In this document: positions 21,856-31,124 of the stretch, piece by piece | How the letters are laid out: every line of letters starts with the position of its first letter | Position numbering within the stretch: the first letter of the stretch is position 1 | Origin: Pseudomonadota bacterium | Lineage (GTDB): Bacteria > Pseudomonadota > Gammaproteobacteria > Burkholderiales > Gallionellaceae | NCBI GenBank assembly: GCA_021782365.1 | Contig: JAJXVB010000007.1 | Coordinates: 62,001 to 126,000 of the forward strand | Length of the DNA: 64,000 nt | Direction of reading: 5' to 3' | Position numbers and translations under genes: made by a program | The notes under the pieces: generated by a model | What the model was told of the DNA's origin: nothing | The model's database searches: none | What the model saw: only the letters and a program-made list of their open reading frames with translations

Positions 21856-24036
21856 TCAGGGAGCCTGCTGAACCAGTATCCGGGTCAGCGCATCTTGTCC
21901 TAGTGGCCTGTGATAGAGGAATCCCTGCATGGTGGAGCAGCCCGCGTTTTCGAGATAGCCTGCCTGCAATTCCGTCTCGACTCCTTCCGCGATCAGGTTC
22001 AGCCCAAGCTCCTTGGCGATCGAGATGATCGCGAGGATGATGGGCGAATGGGTATTCTCGAAAACGATCTCCTTCACGAATGACTGGTCTATCTTGATCG
22101 TGTGGATCGGGAAACGCTGAAGGTAGGCGAGTGAGGAATACCCCGTTCCAAAATCGTCTATCGCAACGCTGACCCCTGTCCTGCTCAGCATGTTGAGCTG
22201 GTCTATCGCATGGTTGGGATTGCGGATGCAGATGTTCTCGGTGATCTCGACCTCTATCTGGCTCGGGGAAATGTCATACCGCAGCAGCGCTTCCTTGAGT
22301 TTCCTGGGAAAGCCGCGTTCCAGGCATTGGGGTGAGAGATTGATGGAGAGCCTGGAAGGGCTGATGCCTGCCTCGTTCCAGGCTGCAAGATGTTTAAGCG
22401 TGGTCTCGAGCATCCATTCGCTGATCGGCACGATGAGCCCGTTTTCTTCCGCGTAGGGCAAAAAATCGCCGGGAGTCAGCATGCCGCGCATCGGATGCCG
22501 CCAGCGCATCAGCGCCTCGACCCCGGTGATGCGGCCGGTGGCGATATCCACTTGTGGCTGGTAGTGCATCTCAAGCTCGCTTCTCTCGAGCGCCTTGCGC
22601 AGGTCCTTCTCGAGAGCGAGCTTCTGATGCGATGCGTCCACCATCGAGGTGTCATAGAAGCCATGCCCGTTCTTCCCTTGCGCCTTCACGTGGTACATCG
22701 CGAGATCCGCGTGGCGGATCAATTCCTCTATCGACGACCCGTCGTCCGGATAGAGCGCGATGCCTATGCTGGCCGATATCTGCGCCTCATTGCTGCCGAA
22801 ATGGAAAGGCTGCTGCAACGACTTGAGAAATTTTTCCGCAACCTCGATGGCATCCTGCTTTTCCTTGAGGTCCGTCATCAAGAGGATGAACTCGTCTCCT
22901 CCGATGCGCGCGAGTGTGTCACCTCTGCGCAGGGATCCCTTCAGGCGTGTCGCAACCTGTCTCAAGAGTTCGTCTCCGGTGACATGGCCCATCGTGTCGT
23001 TGACCAGCTTGAAACGGTCGAGATCGATGAACATCACCGCAAGTTTCGAGTCATTCCGCTTGCATTGGATGATCGACAGGCCGAGCCTGTCCTTGAAAAG
23101 AGCCCTGTTCGGCAGATCGGTCAGGATGTCGTGATAGGCCTGATAGGTGATCAGGGCCTCGGCTCGCTTGCGCTCGGTGATGTCGCGCGCGACGCCATAG
23201 GTGCCAAAATACTCTCCGCTGCTTTTCCGGGTGTCGGACAGATACATTCCCATCGAGTTGAAAGAAATGGTCAGCAGCGAATTTTCGAACGTGATGCTTC
23301 CGCCCAGCGCCTTGTGGCACTTGAGGCGAAGCTCGACATTGCTCGATGCGCGCTCTCCCACCCTTCTTTCCTGAAAGACATATCTGGCCTGCTCGACGTC
23401 TTCCTCGTGGACCAGCATGGAATAATGCTGGCCTATCAGTTCCTCTCGCGTGTATCCGAGCAGCTGCTGCACCCGGTTGTTGACGAAGGTGAATTTTCCA
23501 TCCTCGTCCAGCGCATAGATGATATCCGGGGAATTGTCGACGAGATAACGGTAGTTCTTCTCGGAATTTTCGAGCTGCATCGTGACCTGTCGATGTTTTT
23601 CAGCAAGGGCTCGCTGCTTCAAGACATTGTCCACGGTCTTCAGGAGCTCTTCCCTGGCATAGGGCTTTCTGAGGTAGTCGAATGCGCCGCGTTTTAGCGC
23701 CCCGATCGCCGAATCGATGTCGGTGTTTCCGCTGATGACGACCACGTCGGTTTCCGGGGTGTCGGCATTGATGACGCTCATGATATCGAGCCCGCTCATG
23801 TCGGGCAGCCTCATGTCGAGGAGCACCAGATCGAACTTTTCCTGGCGCAGCAGCTTGATTGCATCCTCGCCGCTGCCGGCAGTGGCCAGTTTGAAATTGA
23901 AGGGCTTCAGGAGTTCATGAAGGCTGCTCAGCATCCTTGGTTCATCGTCCACGAGCAGGATGCTGGGTATTCTGTTCGCTTCAGAGGCCTCACCCATGAG
24001 CGCTGCCGCAAAATTCAACGAGTGTGCGGCATTCAT
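21856..24036 (-). CDS. Response regulator with PAS, GGDEF and EAL domains
   Basis: REC (LLVDDEPRMLSSL...LLDMRLPDMSGLD), PAS, RRGDTLARIGGDEF, VEALMRWRHP, DDFGTGYSSLAYL, IAEGVET. Confidence 0.94.
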   Translation of the reverse strand: MNAAHSLNFAAALMGEASEANRIPSILLVDDEPRMLSSLHELLKPFNFKLATAGSGEDAIKLLRQEKFDLVLLDMRLPDMSGLDIMSVINADTPETDVVVISGNTDIDSAIGALKRGAFDYLRKPYAREELLKTVDNVLKQRALAEKHRQVTMQLENSEKNYRYLVDNSPDIIYALDEDGKFTFVNNRVQQLLGYTREELIGQHYSMLVHEEDVEQARYVFQERRVGERASSNVELRLKCHKALGGSITFENSLLTISFNSMGMYLSDTRKSSGEYFGTYGVARDITERKRAEALITYQAYHDILTDLPNRALFKDRLGLSIIQCKRNDSKLAVMFIDLDRFKLVNDTMGHVTGDELLRQVATRLKGSLRRGDTLARIGGDEFILLMTDLKEKQDAIEVAEKFLKSLQQPFHFGSNEAQISASIGIALYPDDGSSIEELIRHADLAMYHVKAQGKNGHGFYDTSMVDASHQKLALEKDLRKALERSELEMHYQPQVDIATGRITGVEALMRWRHPMRGMLTPGDFLPYAEENGLIVPISEWMLETTLKHLAAWNEAGISPSRLSINLSPQCLERGFPRKLKEALLRYDISPSQIEVEITENICIRNPNHAIDQLNMLSRTGVSVAIDDFGTGYSSLAYLQRFPIHTIKIDQSFVKEIVFENTHSPIILAIISIAKELGLNLIAEGVETELQAGYLENAGCSTMQGFLYHRPLGQDALTRILVQQAP

Positions 24037-26150
24037 GATTGAGCCGCCGCGTATTTTGGATGTTCCGCTTTTGCTGCGGCAACGGGAAGGAGGACCGTGA
24101 AGGTGGTTCCTGATGGCCCGCTGTCGCAGCTGATGATCCCTCCGATTTTCTTGACCAGATCGTGGATGATGCTGAGTCCCAGGCCCCGGTTCTCTCCTCG
24201 TTTGCTGCTTCTGACCGGAGAGAAGAGGTTGGCCAGCACTTCTTCAGGGATACCGGCCCCGCTATCGCTGATGCGAAGCTCGCAATAGGCTTTACCATCC
24301 TGGATCTTGCGGCCGCTGTTCCTGACTTCTATGGTTCCCCCGTTGGGCAGCGCCTCGACCGCGTTCTTGATCAGATTCAAGAGGATCTGCTTCAGCGGAT
24401 CGGCAGAACACGCGATTTCGTCTGGCTTGTCGCCCGTCTTGACGACGATGTTCACCGTGGAAGGCAAATAGCGGCTTACGGAGAATAAGCGCACTACATC
24501 CTTCAGCACGCCGTTGACCTCCGTGGTATCTGATTCCTGTGGCTGTTCGGCGAGTGAGCCCACGATGCGGCCTACGCGGTCGATCTCCTCATTCAGTATC
24601 GAAAGCTCCTCGACGATGGGCTCGTTTCTTGCGATCTTGTCATCGAGCACGCCCAGATAATTCTTGATGATGGAAAGCGGGTTGTTCACCTCGTGGATCA
24701 CCTTGCGCGAAGTTTCCTGGTGCGCCTGATTTATCTTGGCGATGCTCTTCTCGATCTCGGATCTTAGCTGGGTTGCCGACTTCAGCGATGCGGCTGCCTG
24801 TGTCGCGTAGGATTTCAGGAAACGCTCGCTGTCCCATAGTTCGGATGCCTGGGGGGCCGAGAGCCCTCCCACCAGGACGCCCAGGCAGGATTGCTCGATC
24901 ATCAATGGCATGTAAACGAGGTATTCCGTTTTCATGCTGCGCAAAAGCTGCTGGTCAACGATGCTCAAGGAATCATCGCGCCTGATGAATGTGACCTGGC
25001 GCTTCTGCACCGACTCCGCAACCGCGCATTCGTCGGTCAGGGGTATGGAGATTTCGCTGATGCGCTGCTGGTTTTCTGTGATGGGAACGCCTGTGAGCGT
25101 TTTTGCGTGGTTCAACAGCAGCAGTGTGTCGTCGAAATTGAAAAGAACACAAGCGGTGCGCGCGATGGTTTCGAGCAGTTCTCGCCCGCTGCAGCGGGAA
25201 AAGGATTGGGCGGCCGCAGATACGAGGGATGTATTCCTGACTTCGTCTGCCAGCCTTGCCTGTTTCTTGTCCTCGGCCTTTGCGGGAGGGAGATATTCGG
25301 CGGCTGGCGGGGCTGCTTCGCTAAGATTGATGCCGAAATAGGATGCGGCAGTCCTGGTCTGCGCTTCCACGGCATTCAGAATCGTTTGAAGATCATCGTC
25401 ATTCATGCCGCAAAGCTCTCCTGCGCCGTTTAGCGCATCGGGCTTGTAGCTGCTCAGGAGGTGAGCAAGGCACACCAGACGGATCAGCGGGTGCGCGGAT
25501 TTCAGGCGTCCGATGGGCTCGTGGTGGTAACGCACGCTGTCCGCCATGAAAGAATCCAGGTTCCAGCGCTCGATAAGCCATGCTCCCGCTTCTGCATGCG
25601 TCATTCCCATCGAACTCGTCTCGACCGAGCATAGATGCTCGTCATCCATCGCCATGAAGTTCGATCCATATGCTCCGGTACTCAAGAGCGCCAAACGTCC
25701 TGCATCGTGCAGCAGGCCAGCGAGATACGCTTCCTCGATATGGGGATAGGATATTTTTCTTGCGAGCTCGCGGGCAATCACTGCGGTTTTTAACGCATGC
25801 GCCCAGAAGCCTTCGAGTTCGATGCCATGCGAGAGGTTGTTGAAAGTCTGAAATATGGATTCGCTGATCACCAGCGTCTTGGTCATTTCGACGCCAAGCA
25901 CGTTGAGCGCCTGCATCAGGCCGATCTTGCGGTTGCCGCGGTTATAAGCGGCGCCGTTTGCAATGTTCAGAACCTTGATCGCAATGCCTGCGTCATGCGC
26001 GATGAGTTTGGCCAGTTCGCCTATCCCTGCCTCTTCCTTCTGACAGAGATTGAGCAGTTTCGAGAGTATCTGCGGCATGACCGGGAGACGCGCCACCAGC
26101 AGTTTATTGCGAATAGTCTGATCAGATCTTTGCATTTTTGCGAGGTGCAT
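24033..26150 (-). CDS. HDOD-GAF-HisKA-HATPase sensor protein
   Basis: N-terminal HDOD (LPVMPQILSKLLNLC... LLHDAGRLALL), GAF region, KVIHEVNNPLSIIKNYLGVL, ILLNLIKNAVEALPNGG, RGENRGLGLSIIHDLV; overlaps next gene by 4 bp. Confidence 0.9.
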   Translation of the reverse strand: MHLAKMQRSDQTIRNKLLVARLPVMPQILSKLLNLCQKEEAGIGELAKLIAHDAGIAIKVLNIANGAAYNRGNRKIGLMQALNVLGVEMTKTLVISESIFQTFNNLSHGIELEGFWAHALKTAVIARELARKISYPHIEEAYLAGLLHDAGRLALLSTGAYGSNFMAMDDEHLCSVETSSMGMTHAEAGAWLIERWNLDSFMADSVRYHHEPIGRLKSAHPLIRLVCLAHLLSSYKPDALNGAGELCGMNDDDLQTILNAVEAQTRTAASYFGINLSEAAPPAAEYLPPAKAEDKKQARLADEVRNTSLVSAAAQSFSRCSGRELLETIARTACVLFNFDDTLLLLNHAKTLTGVPITENQQRISEISIPLTDECAVAESVQKRQVTFIRRDDSLSIVDQQLLRSMKTEYLVYMPLMIEQSCLGVLVGGLSAPQASELWDSERFLKSYATQAAASLKSATQLRSEIEKSIAKINQAHQETSRKVIHEVNNPLSIIKNYLGVLDDKIARNEPIVEELSILNEEIDRVGRIVGSLAEQPQESDTTEVNGVLKDVVRLFSVSRYLPSTVNIVVKTGDKPDEIACSADPLKQILLNLIKNAVEALPNGGTIEVRNSGRKIQDGKAYCELRISDSGAGIPEEVLANLFSPVRSSKRGENRGLGLSIIHDLVKKIGGIISCDSGPSGTTFTVLLPVAAAKAEHPKYAAAQS

Positions 26151-26289
26151 TCTGTTACCTGATGCACCGATTCCCCCTGCGTTGCCGTCTAAACAGAGAT
26201 TGTCTTTGAGGCTATTTAGAATCTCCCTGATATAACAATATCACAATGTGTATGAAAAATGCAGCAAAAATGGATATTTCTGCCAAAAA

Positions 26290-26303
26290 TTGATCTAGAT
26301 CAA
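26290..26303. promoter_or_regulatory. Putative FNR/ANR-type binding site
   Basis: TTGATCTAGATCAA matches TTGAT-N4-ATCAA exactly and is fully palindromic. Confidence 0.75.
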
Positions 26304-26374
26304 TATTCCGATGAAAGCCTGAATATATCCTTCATACCGGCTGTTTGGCCCAATCAACTACGGAGGATGTCGGA

Positions 26375-26467
26375 ATGCAAAGCTCACTGCCACTATTGTT
26401 TGTCTTTTCGCCATATCTTGTTTTGGCATTCATGATCATGTTCAGCGGATCTCCTACACGCCATTGA
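26375..26467 (+). CDS. Candidate 30-aa hydrophobic small protein MQSSLPLLFVFSPYLVLAFMIMFSGSPTRH
   Basis: ATG preceded by CGGAGGATGTCGGA (SD-like); single predicted TM; about 72 bp downstream of the FNR-like palindrome; not in the supplied ORF track because of length. Confidence 0.5.
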   Translation: MQSSLPLLFVFSPYLVLAFMIMFSGSPTRH

Positions 26468-26538
26468 TCTTCATGCGCTTCATGCGCTTCTTGCCCATAC
26501 AACCTTATGGTTGAGTTTTACAATGATCGCGTTTTCAT

Positions 26539-26563
26539 TCCCTCGCTTGCGAGGGATTTTTTT
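26539..26563 (+). terminator. Rho-independent terminator
   Basis: CCCTCGC-TT-GCGAGGG A TTTTTTT. Confidence 0.8.
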
Positions 26564-26673
26564 ACCTGCGATGCTCTCGATTAAAGTATTATCCTTGATT
26601 GCCGATAAGGGTATACCACGTTGATCATCGAGGCGTCGGGCGAGAGACCCGATATCCGCAGGGGGAATGCAAA

Positions 26674-28752
26674 TTGAAGAACAATCAGCCGGTGACGCAG
26701 CACGAGCATTTGCTTCCGGAAGGAACGCTCCTCGTTTCAAAAACCGATCTCAAGGGCATCATCACCTATGCAAACGACGCATTTGTCGAGATAAGCGGCT
26801 TCTCTAGGGAAGAGCTTATCGGCAAGAGCCATAACATCGTCCGCCATCCCGACATGCCGCCATCTGCATTCAAATGGCTATGGGATACGCTTTCATGCGG
26901 ATTGCCGTGGCGCGGCATCGTGAAGAACCGTTGCAAGAATGGCGACTATTACTGGGTGAAGGCGCTGGTTTCCCCCATCAGCGAAAATGGCAAGGTTATC
27001 GGATATCTTTCGGTAAGGCACAAGCCTTCGAGGGAGGAGGTCGGCGAGGCACAGACGTTATACCAAAAGCTCAACGAGACCGGCGCCACGATAGGCTCCA
27101 GGTTCGACAAGTTCAGGTTCAGGAATCTTTCGCTGAACTTGAAGCTTCAGCTCCTCATACAGCCTGTGCTTTTCATCGTTCTGGCAAGCGCTACCTATCT
27201 GCTTTATGGAGAGATGAAATCGACCATGCTGGAGCATGCAAGGCAGCGGTCAGAAGCGACCGCGATGCAGGTGATAGACAGCGCGAACATGCTGATGGTG
27301 ACAGGCCAGATCAGCGAGCCGGAAAACCGCAAGCTTCTGATCAGGAAGATCATGGAGGGCCAGCATCTCACATCGCTGCGCCTGGTGCGCACAGAACAGG
27401 TGGTCAAGCAGTTCGGCCCGGGGCTGCCTGAAGAGCATCTGGATGATCCGCTGATCAAGGAGACGATAGAGGCATCGGTCAAGGCAGGAAAGTCGCTGCC
27501 GCATTTCAGCCAGGAAAAGGTCGGCGGCAAGCTCCTCTTCAGGGCGATCACGCCCTATATCGAATCGCATGGGTTTCACGGCACGGATTGCCTGAGCTGC
27601 CATTCGGTCGAAGTGGGGAGTTCGAACGGCGCATCCGACATCACCCTCGATCTGACAAGCGAATATGCGCATCTGCACAATCTTCTGATCACGCTGATAG
27701 GTTCGCAGATCGGCATACAGCTTTTCATCTTCCTGGTGATGAGGTTCGGCTTCAAGCGGTTTGTCGAGCGCCCCCTGGTCGGCATGGAGAAGCAGTTCGA
27801 GGGCGTGATAGAGGGCAATCTTGCAAGCGACATCGACATCTCGGGGCGCGATGAGCCGGGGATACTCTATTGCAAGCTGCAGGTCATGCAGTCCCAGATC
27901 CAGGTGATGCTGGACGAGATGGAATTGGCGGCATCCATCATCATGGAACACAGCACGGAGCTCGACGAGAAGGTGGTCAGGGTGGCCGAGCAGTCATCCA
28001 ACCAGCGCAACAACATCCAGCAGATCACGAGCAGCATGGAGGGCTTCAGCCGGTCCGTATCGCAGGTCGCTCAGGATGCCAGGGATTCGGCAGGGGCTGC
28101 CACGAGCTCGCAGGGCATGATAGAGGACAGCAACAGGCGCATGGAGCAGGCTGTGCTCTCCGCATCCAAGGTGGTCAAGGCGGTGCGCTCATCCAGCGAT
28201 GCGATAGACGATCTGAAATCGGCCATCCAGAAGATAGGCGACATCAGCAAGGTCATCAAGGAGATCGCCGACCAGACCAACCTGCTCGCCTTGAACGCGG
28301 CGATAGAGGCGGCGCGCGCAGGCGAACAGGGCAGGGGATTCGCGGTGGTCGCAGACGAGGTGAGAAAGCTTGCCGAACGGACGGGCTCCAGCACGACCGA
28401 CATCGCCAGCATGGTAGGAAACATCCATGCGGTGAGCCAGAGCGTCGTCGAATCCATGCACGAGGCGATCAGGGAGGTCGAGGAGGAATCCAAGATCGTC
28501 CATGAGAATGGCGAGACGCTGAAGCAGATCATGGATGTGAGCCGCATGGTGACAGGAAATGCGCAGCGCATCGCCGAGGCTTCCAAGGACCAGTCCGTCG
28601 CGAGCGAGAACGTGTCTCACAACCTCGAAAGCATCTCCGATCTGGTGAACAGCAACGTGAGCATCGCGGAGGATGCGAGGTATGCCTCTCTCGAGCTTTC
28701 GAAGTCGGCGACCGAACTTCAGGCCTTGATCAGGCAGTTGAACAAGAAATGA
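26674..28752 (+). CDS. Methyl-accepting chemotaxis protein: Aer-like PAS, two TMs, periplasmic CxxCH-containing sensor domain, HAMP, MCP signalling domain
   Basis: PAS ([43 protein letters not shown]), CLSCH, MCP hairpin [41 protein letters not shown]; likely TTG start at 26674 (ORF opens at 26599). Confidence 0.9.
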   Translation: MKNNQPVTQHEHLLPEGTLLVSKTDLKGIITYANDAFVEISGFSREELIGKSHNIVRHPDMPPSAFKWLWDTLSCGLPWRGIVKNRCKNGDYYWVKALVSPISENGKVIGYLSVRHKPSREEVGEAQTLYQKLNETGATIGSRFDKFRFRNLSLNLKLQLLIQPVLFIVLASATYLLYGEMKSTMLEHARQRSEATAMQVIDSANMLMVTGQISEPENRKLLIRKIMEGQHLTSLRLVRTEQVVKQFGPGLPEEHLDDPLIKETIEASVKAGKSLPHFSQEKVGGKLLFRAITPYIESHGFHGTDCLSCHSVEVGSSNGASDITLDLTSEYAHLHNLLITLIGSQIGIQLFIFLVMRFGFKRFVERPLVGMEKQFEGVIEGNLASDIDISGRDEPGILYCKLQVMQSQIQVMLDEMELAASIIMEHSTELDEKVVRVAEQSSNQRNNIQQITSSMEGFSRSVSQVAQDARDSAGAATSSQGMIEDSNRRMEQAVLSASKVVKAVRSSSDAIDDLKSAIQKIGDISKVIKEIADQTNLLALNAAIEAARAGEQGRGFAVVADEVRKLAERTGSSTTDIASMVGNIHAVSQSVVESMHEAIREVEEESKIVHENGETLKQIMDVSRMVTGNAQRIAEASKDQSVASENVSHNLESISDLVNSNVSIAEDARYASLELSKSATELQALIRQLNKK

Positions 28753-28756
28753 TGCG

Positions 28757-29185
28757 TCAGCGTCCGCCGCTCAGGCAATCGAGGTAGACTGCGGCATCGG
28801 GCGCAGTGCGGTCGCGCTGTGCCCGCCAGATCATTTCGCTGAGGCACTCCATCATGCGATGCTGCGCATCGTGCTCGGACTCTAGCTCATGCGTCAGGCG
28901 GACGAAATGCGCGCGTATCCCCTGAGGCTGGTCTATGGAGATCTGCTCCTCGATCGCAAGATGCATCATCAAATGCAGGAAGGGATTGGCCTCTCCCTGC
29001 TCGGGCAGGTATTCGCGTTCGAGATGGCGCCCGGGGTCTTCGAAGACGGAAAAGTACTCGGGGTGCTTCTCGATCAGCTGGGCGGCCAGATCCTCGAGCG
29101 GCGTCAAAATCTCTTTCGATCTTCTCTTGCGCCATGCCTCGAAGAGGAAGTTTCTCGCCTCGTCTCGTGAGGGGTTGAAGAACAT
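28757..29185 (-). CDS. DUF1841-type conserved hypothetical protein
   Basis: MFFNPSRDEARNFLFEAWRKRR...NPFLHLMMHLAIEEQISIDQPQGIR; upstream of it in the operon is nth. Confidence 0.8.
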   Translation of the reverse strand: MFFNPSRDEARNFLFEAWRKRRSKEILTPLEDLAAQLIEKHPEYFSVFEDPGRHLEREYLPEQGEANPFLHLMMHLAIEEQISIDQPQGIRAHFVRLTHELESEHDAQHRMMECLSEMIWRAQRDRTAPDAAVYLDCLSGGR

Positions 29186-29818
29186 TCATTCGCCCTTGTG
29201 CTTGTATTCGCAGAGATCCTCGATCAGGCATTCCGCGCATTTCGGCTTGCGCGCCTGGCAGACATAACGGCCGTGCAAAATCAGCCAGTGATGCGCGTCA
29301 TGCAGGAATTCCCTGGGGATGACCTTGAGCAGTTTTTTCTCGACCTCGAGCACGGTCTTGCCGGGGGCCAGATTGATGCGGTTTGCAAGGCGGAAGATAT
29401 GCGTGTCCACCGCAATCGTGGGCTCGCCGAATGCGGTGTTGAGGATCACGTTCGCGGTCTTCCTGCCGACGCCGGGCAGGGCTTCCAGCGCCTCGCGCTT
29501 CTGCGGCACCTGGCTGCCATATTGCTCAACCAGGATGCGGCAGGTCTTGATCACATGCCTGGCCTTGGTCTTGTATAGGCCTATCCGCTCTATGTATTGG
29601 GAAAGCTTCTCCTCGCCCAGATCGAGTATCGCCTGAGGCGTGTTCGCAACGGGGTAGAGCCTTCTCGTCGCCGCATTCACGCTGACGTCGGTCGCCTGGG
29701 CCGAGAGCATCACGGCGATGAGCAGTTCGAAAGGCGTCGAATATTCGAGCTCGGTGGTCGGGTGGGGATTGGCGGCCTGCAGTCGGAGGAATATCTCGCG
29801 CCGTTTCTCTGCATTCAT
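29186..29818 (-). CDS. nth: Endonuclease III
   Basis: HhH LPGVGRKTANVILNTAFGEPTIAVDTHIFRLANR; 4Fe-4S CQARKPKCAECLIEDLC. Confidence 0.97.
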   Translation of the reverse strand: MNAEKRREIFLRLQAANPHPTTELEYSTPFELLIAVMLSAQATDVSVNAATRRLYPVANTPQAILDLGEEKLSQYIERIGLYKTKARHVIKTCRILVEQYGSQVPQKREALEALPGVGRKTANVILNTAFGEPTIAVDTHIFRLANRINLAPGKTVLEVEKKLLKVIPREFLHDAHHWLILHGRYVCQARKPKCAECLIEDLCEYKHKGE

Positions 29819-30495
29819 GCGGCGGAAATGACGGGTTCTATGCGCGCCTGTCTGGATTCAGTGCGCTGGTTGAGCCAGTTCTTTCCTGCGATCAGGCACC
29901 CCAGGGTGATGAATGCGCCGGGTGGCAGTATCGCCAAAAGGAAGCCGTGATAATCGGGCAGCACCGTGATCACGAGCGATTTTGCGGATGGGCCGAGGGC
30001 AAGGTCTATGCCCGAGAGCAGCGTGCCATGGCCCATGATCTCGCGCAGCCCGCCCAGCACCGCGAGCACCGCGGTGAGGCCCAGGCCCATCGCCATGCCG
30101 TCGAAGGCGGATTGCGAGGCGGGATTCTTCGCCGCAAACGCCTCGACGCGCGCCAGCACGATGCAGTTCGTGACGATCAGCGGGATGAAAATGCCCAGCA
30201 CCACGTAAAGCGAATAGAGATAGGCGTTCATCAGGTACTGGATCGCGGTGACCAGGACGGCGATGATCAGGATGAACACGGGGATGCGCGCCTCGTTGGG
30301 AACCAGTTGGCGTATCAATGCGACGGAAGCGCCTGAAAGCGCCATCACGATGGTCGTCGCAAGACCCAGGCTCACGCCGTTCACGACGGAAGTGCTGACC
30401 GCGAGGATGGGACACATGCCGAGCAGCTGGACGATGCCCGTGTTCTGTTTCCATACGCCGTTATAGAAGATGTCCCTGAATTCCTGATAGCTCAT
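29815..30495 (-). CDS. rsxE: Electron transport complex subunit RsxE/RnfE
   Basis: Multi-TM NqrD/RnfE family (NGVWKQNTGIVQLLGMCPILAVS). Confidence 0.95.
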   Translation of the reverse strand: MSYQEFRDIFYNGVWKQNTGIVQLLGMCPILAVSTSVVNGVSLGLATTIVMALSGASVALIRQLVPNEARIPVFILIIAVLVTAIQYLMNAYLYSLYVVLGIFIPLIVTNCIVLARVEAFAAKNPASQSAFDGMAMGLGLTAVLAVLGGLREIMGHGTLLSGIDLALGPSAKSLVITVLPDYHGFLLAILPPGAFITLGCLIAGKNWLNQRTESRQARIEPVISAA

Positions 30496-31124
30496 CTGAT
30501 TCCTCCTGCGAACAGTGCATCGCGGTGCAGCGCGAAATACTGCAATGCCTTGTGCACGGCCTTCACGACTGCGCGCGGCGTGATGGTCGCACCTGCCATG
30601 TAGTCGAATTTTCCGCCGTCCTTCTTGACTTTCCAGTCCTGATCATTGTACTGCGCCGTCGACTTGCCATCAAACCCCCTGATCCAGTCGCTCTTCGCGA
30701 TGTCGATGTAGTCGCCAAGGCCCGGTGTCTCCTTGTGAGAGACCACGCGCACGCCCGCGAGTTCGCCGTTTTCGCGTATCGCGATCAGCATGAATATCTT
30801 TCCGCTGTAGCCGTCAGGTGCGACGGCCTCCAACACGACCACGGAAGGCTTGCCGTCGAGGCGGGCGCGGTAGGCGGTCGTTTTTCCTTCATTGCCGAGA
30901 AGCGGATCTGGCAGGATCTCAAGCGTGTCCTTGATGATGTCGTTGTCGTAGAGGCTGTGCGGCAGAATCTGGGAGATCAGCCTGAGCTTCTCAGCCTCGA
31001 CGCTTTTCTCGATGCGCTCGTGAGTCTGGTTGTAGATGAAGGCGAGCAGGGCCGTGCCGAATAGCGCGAAGGCGCTCAAGTTGAGCGCAGTCATGAGGGC
31101 GGCCTTGGCCATCGTGCGCCTCAT
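30492..31124 (-). CDS. rsxG: Electron transport complex subunit RsxG/RnfG (FMN-binding)
   Basis: SHKETPGLGDYIDIAKSDWI; FDYMAGATITPRAVVKAV. Confidence 0.95.
   Translation of the reverse strand: MRRTMAKAALMTALNLSAFALFGTALLAFIYNQTHERIEKSVEAEKLRLISQILPHSLYDNDIIKDTLEILPDPLLGNEGKTTAYRARLDGKPSVVVLEAVAPDGYSGKIFMLIAIRENGELAGVRVVSHKETPGLGDYIDIAKSDWIRGFDGKSTAQYNDQDWKVKKDGGKFDYMAGATITPRAVVKAVHKALQYFALHRDALFAGGIR

Noticed and set aside
22390-23697. 435-aa plus-strand ORF
   Set aside because: Antisense to the REC-PAS-GGDEF-EAL gene, whose motifs are intact
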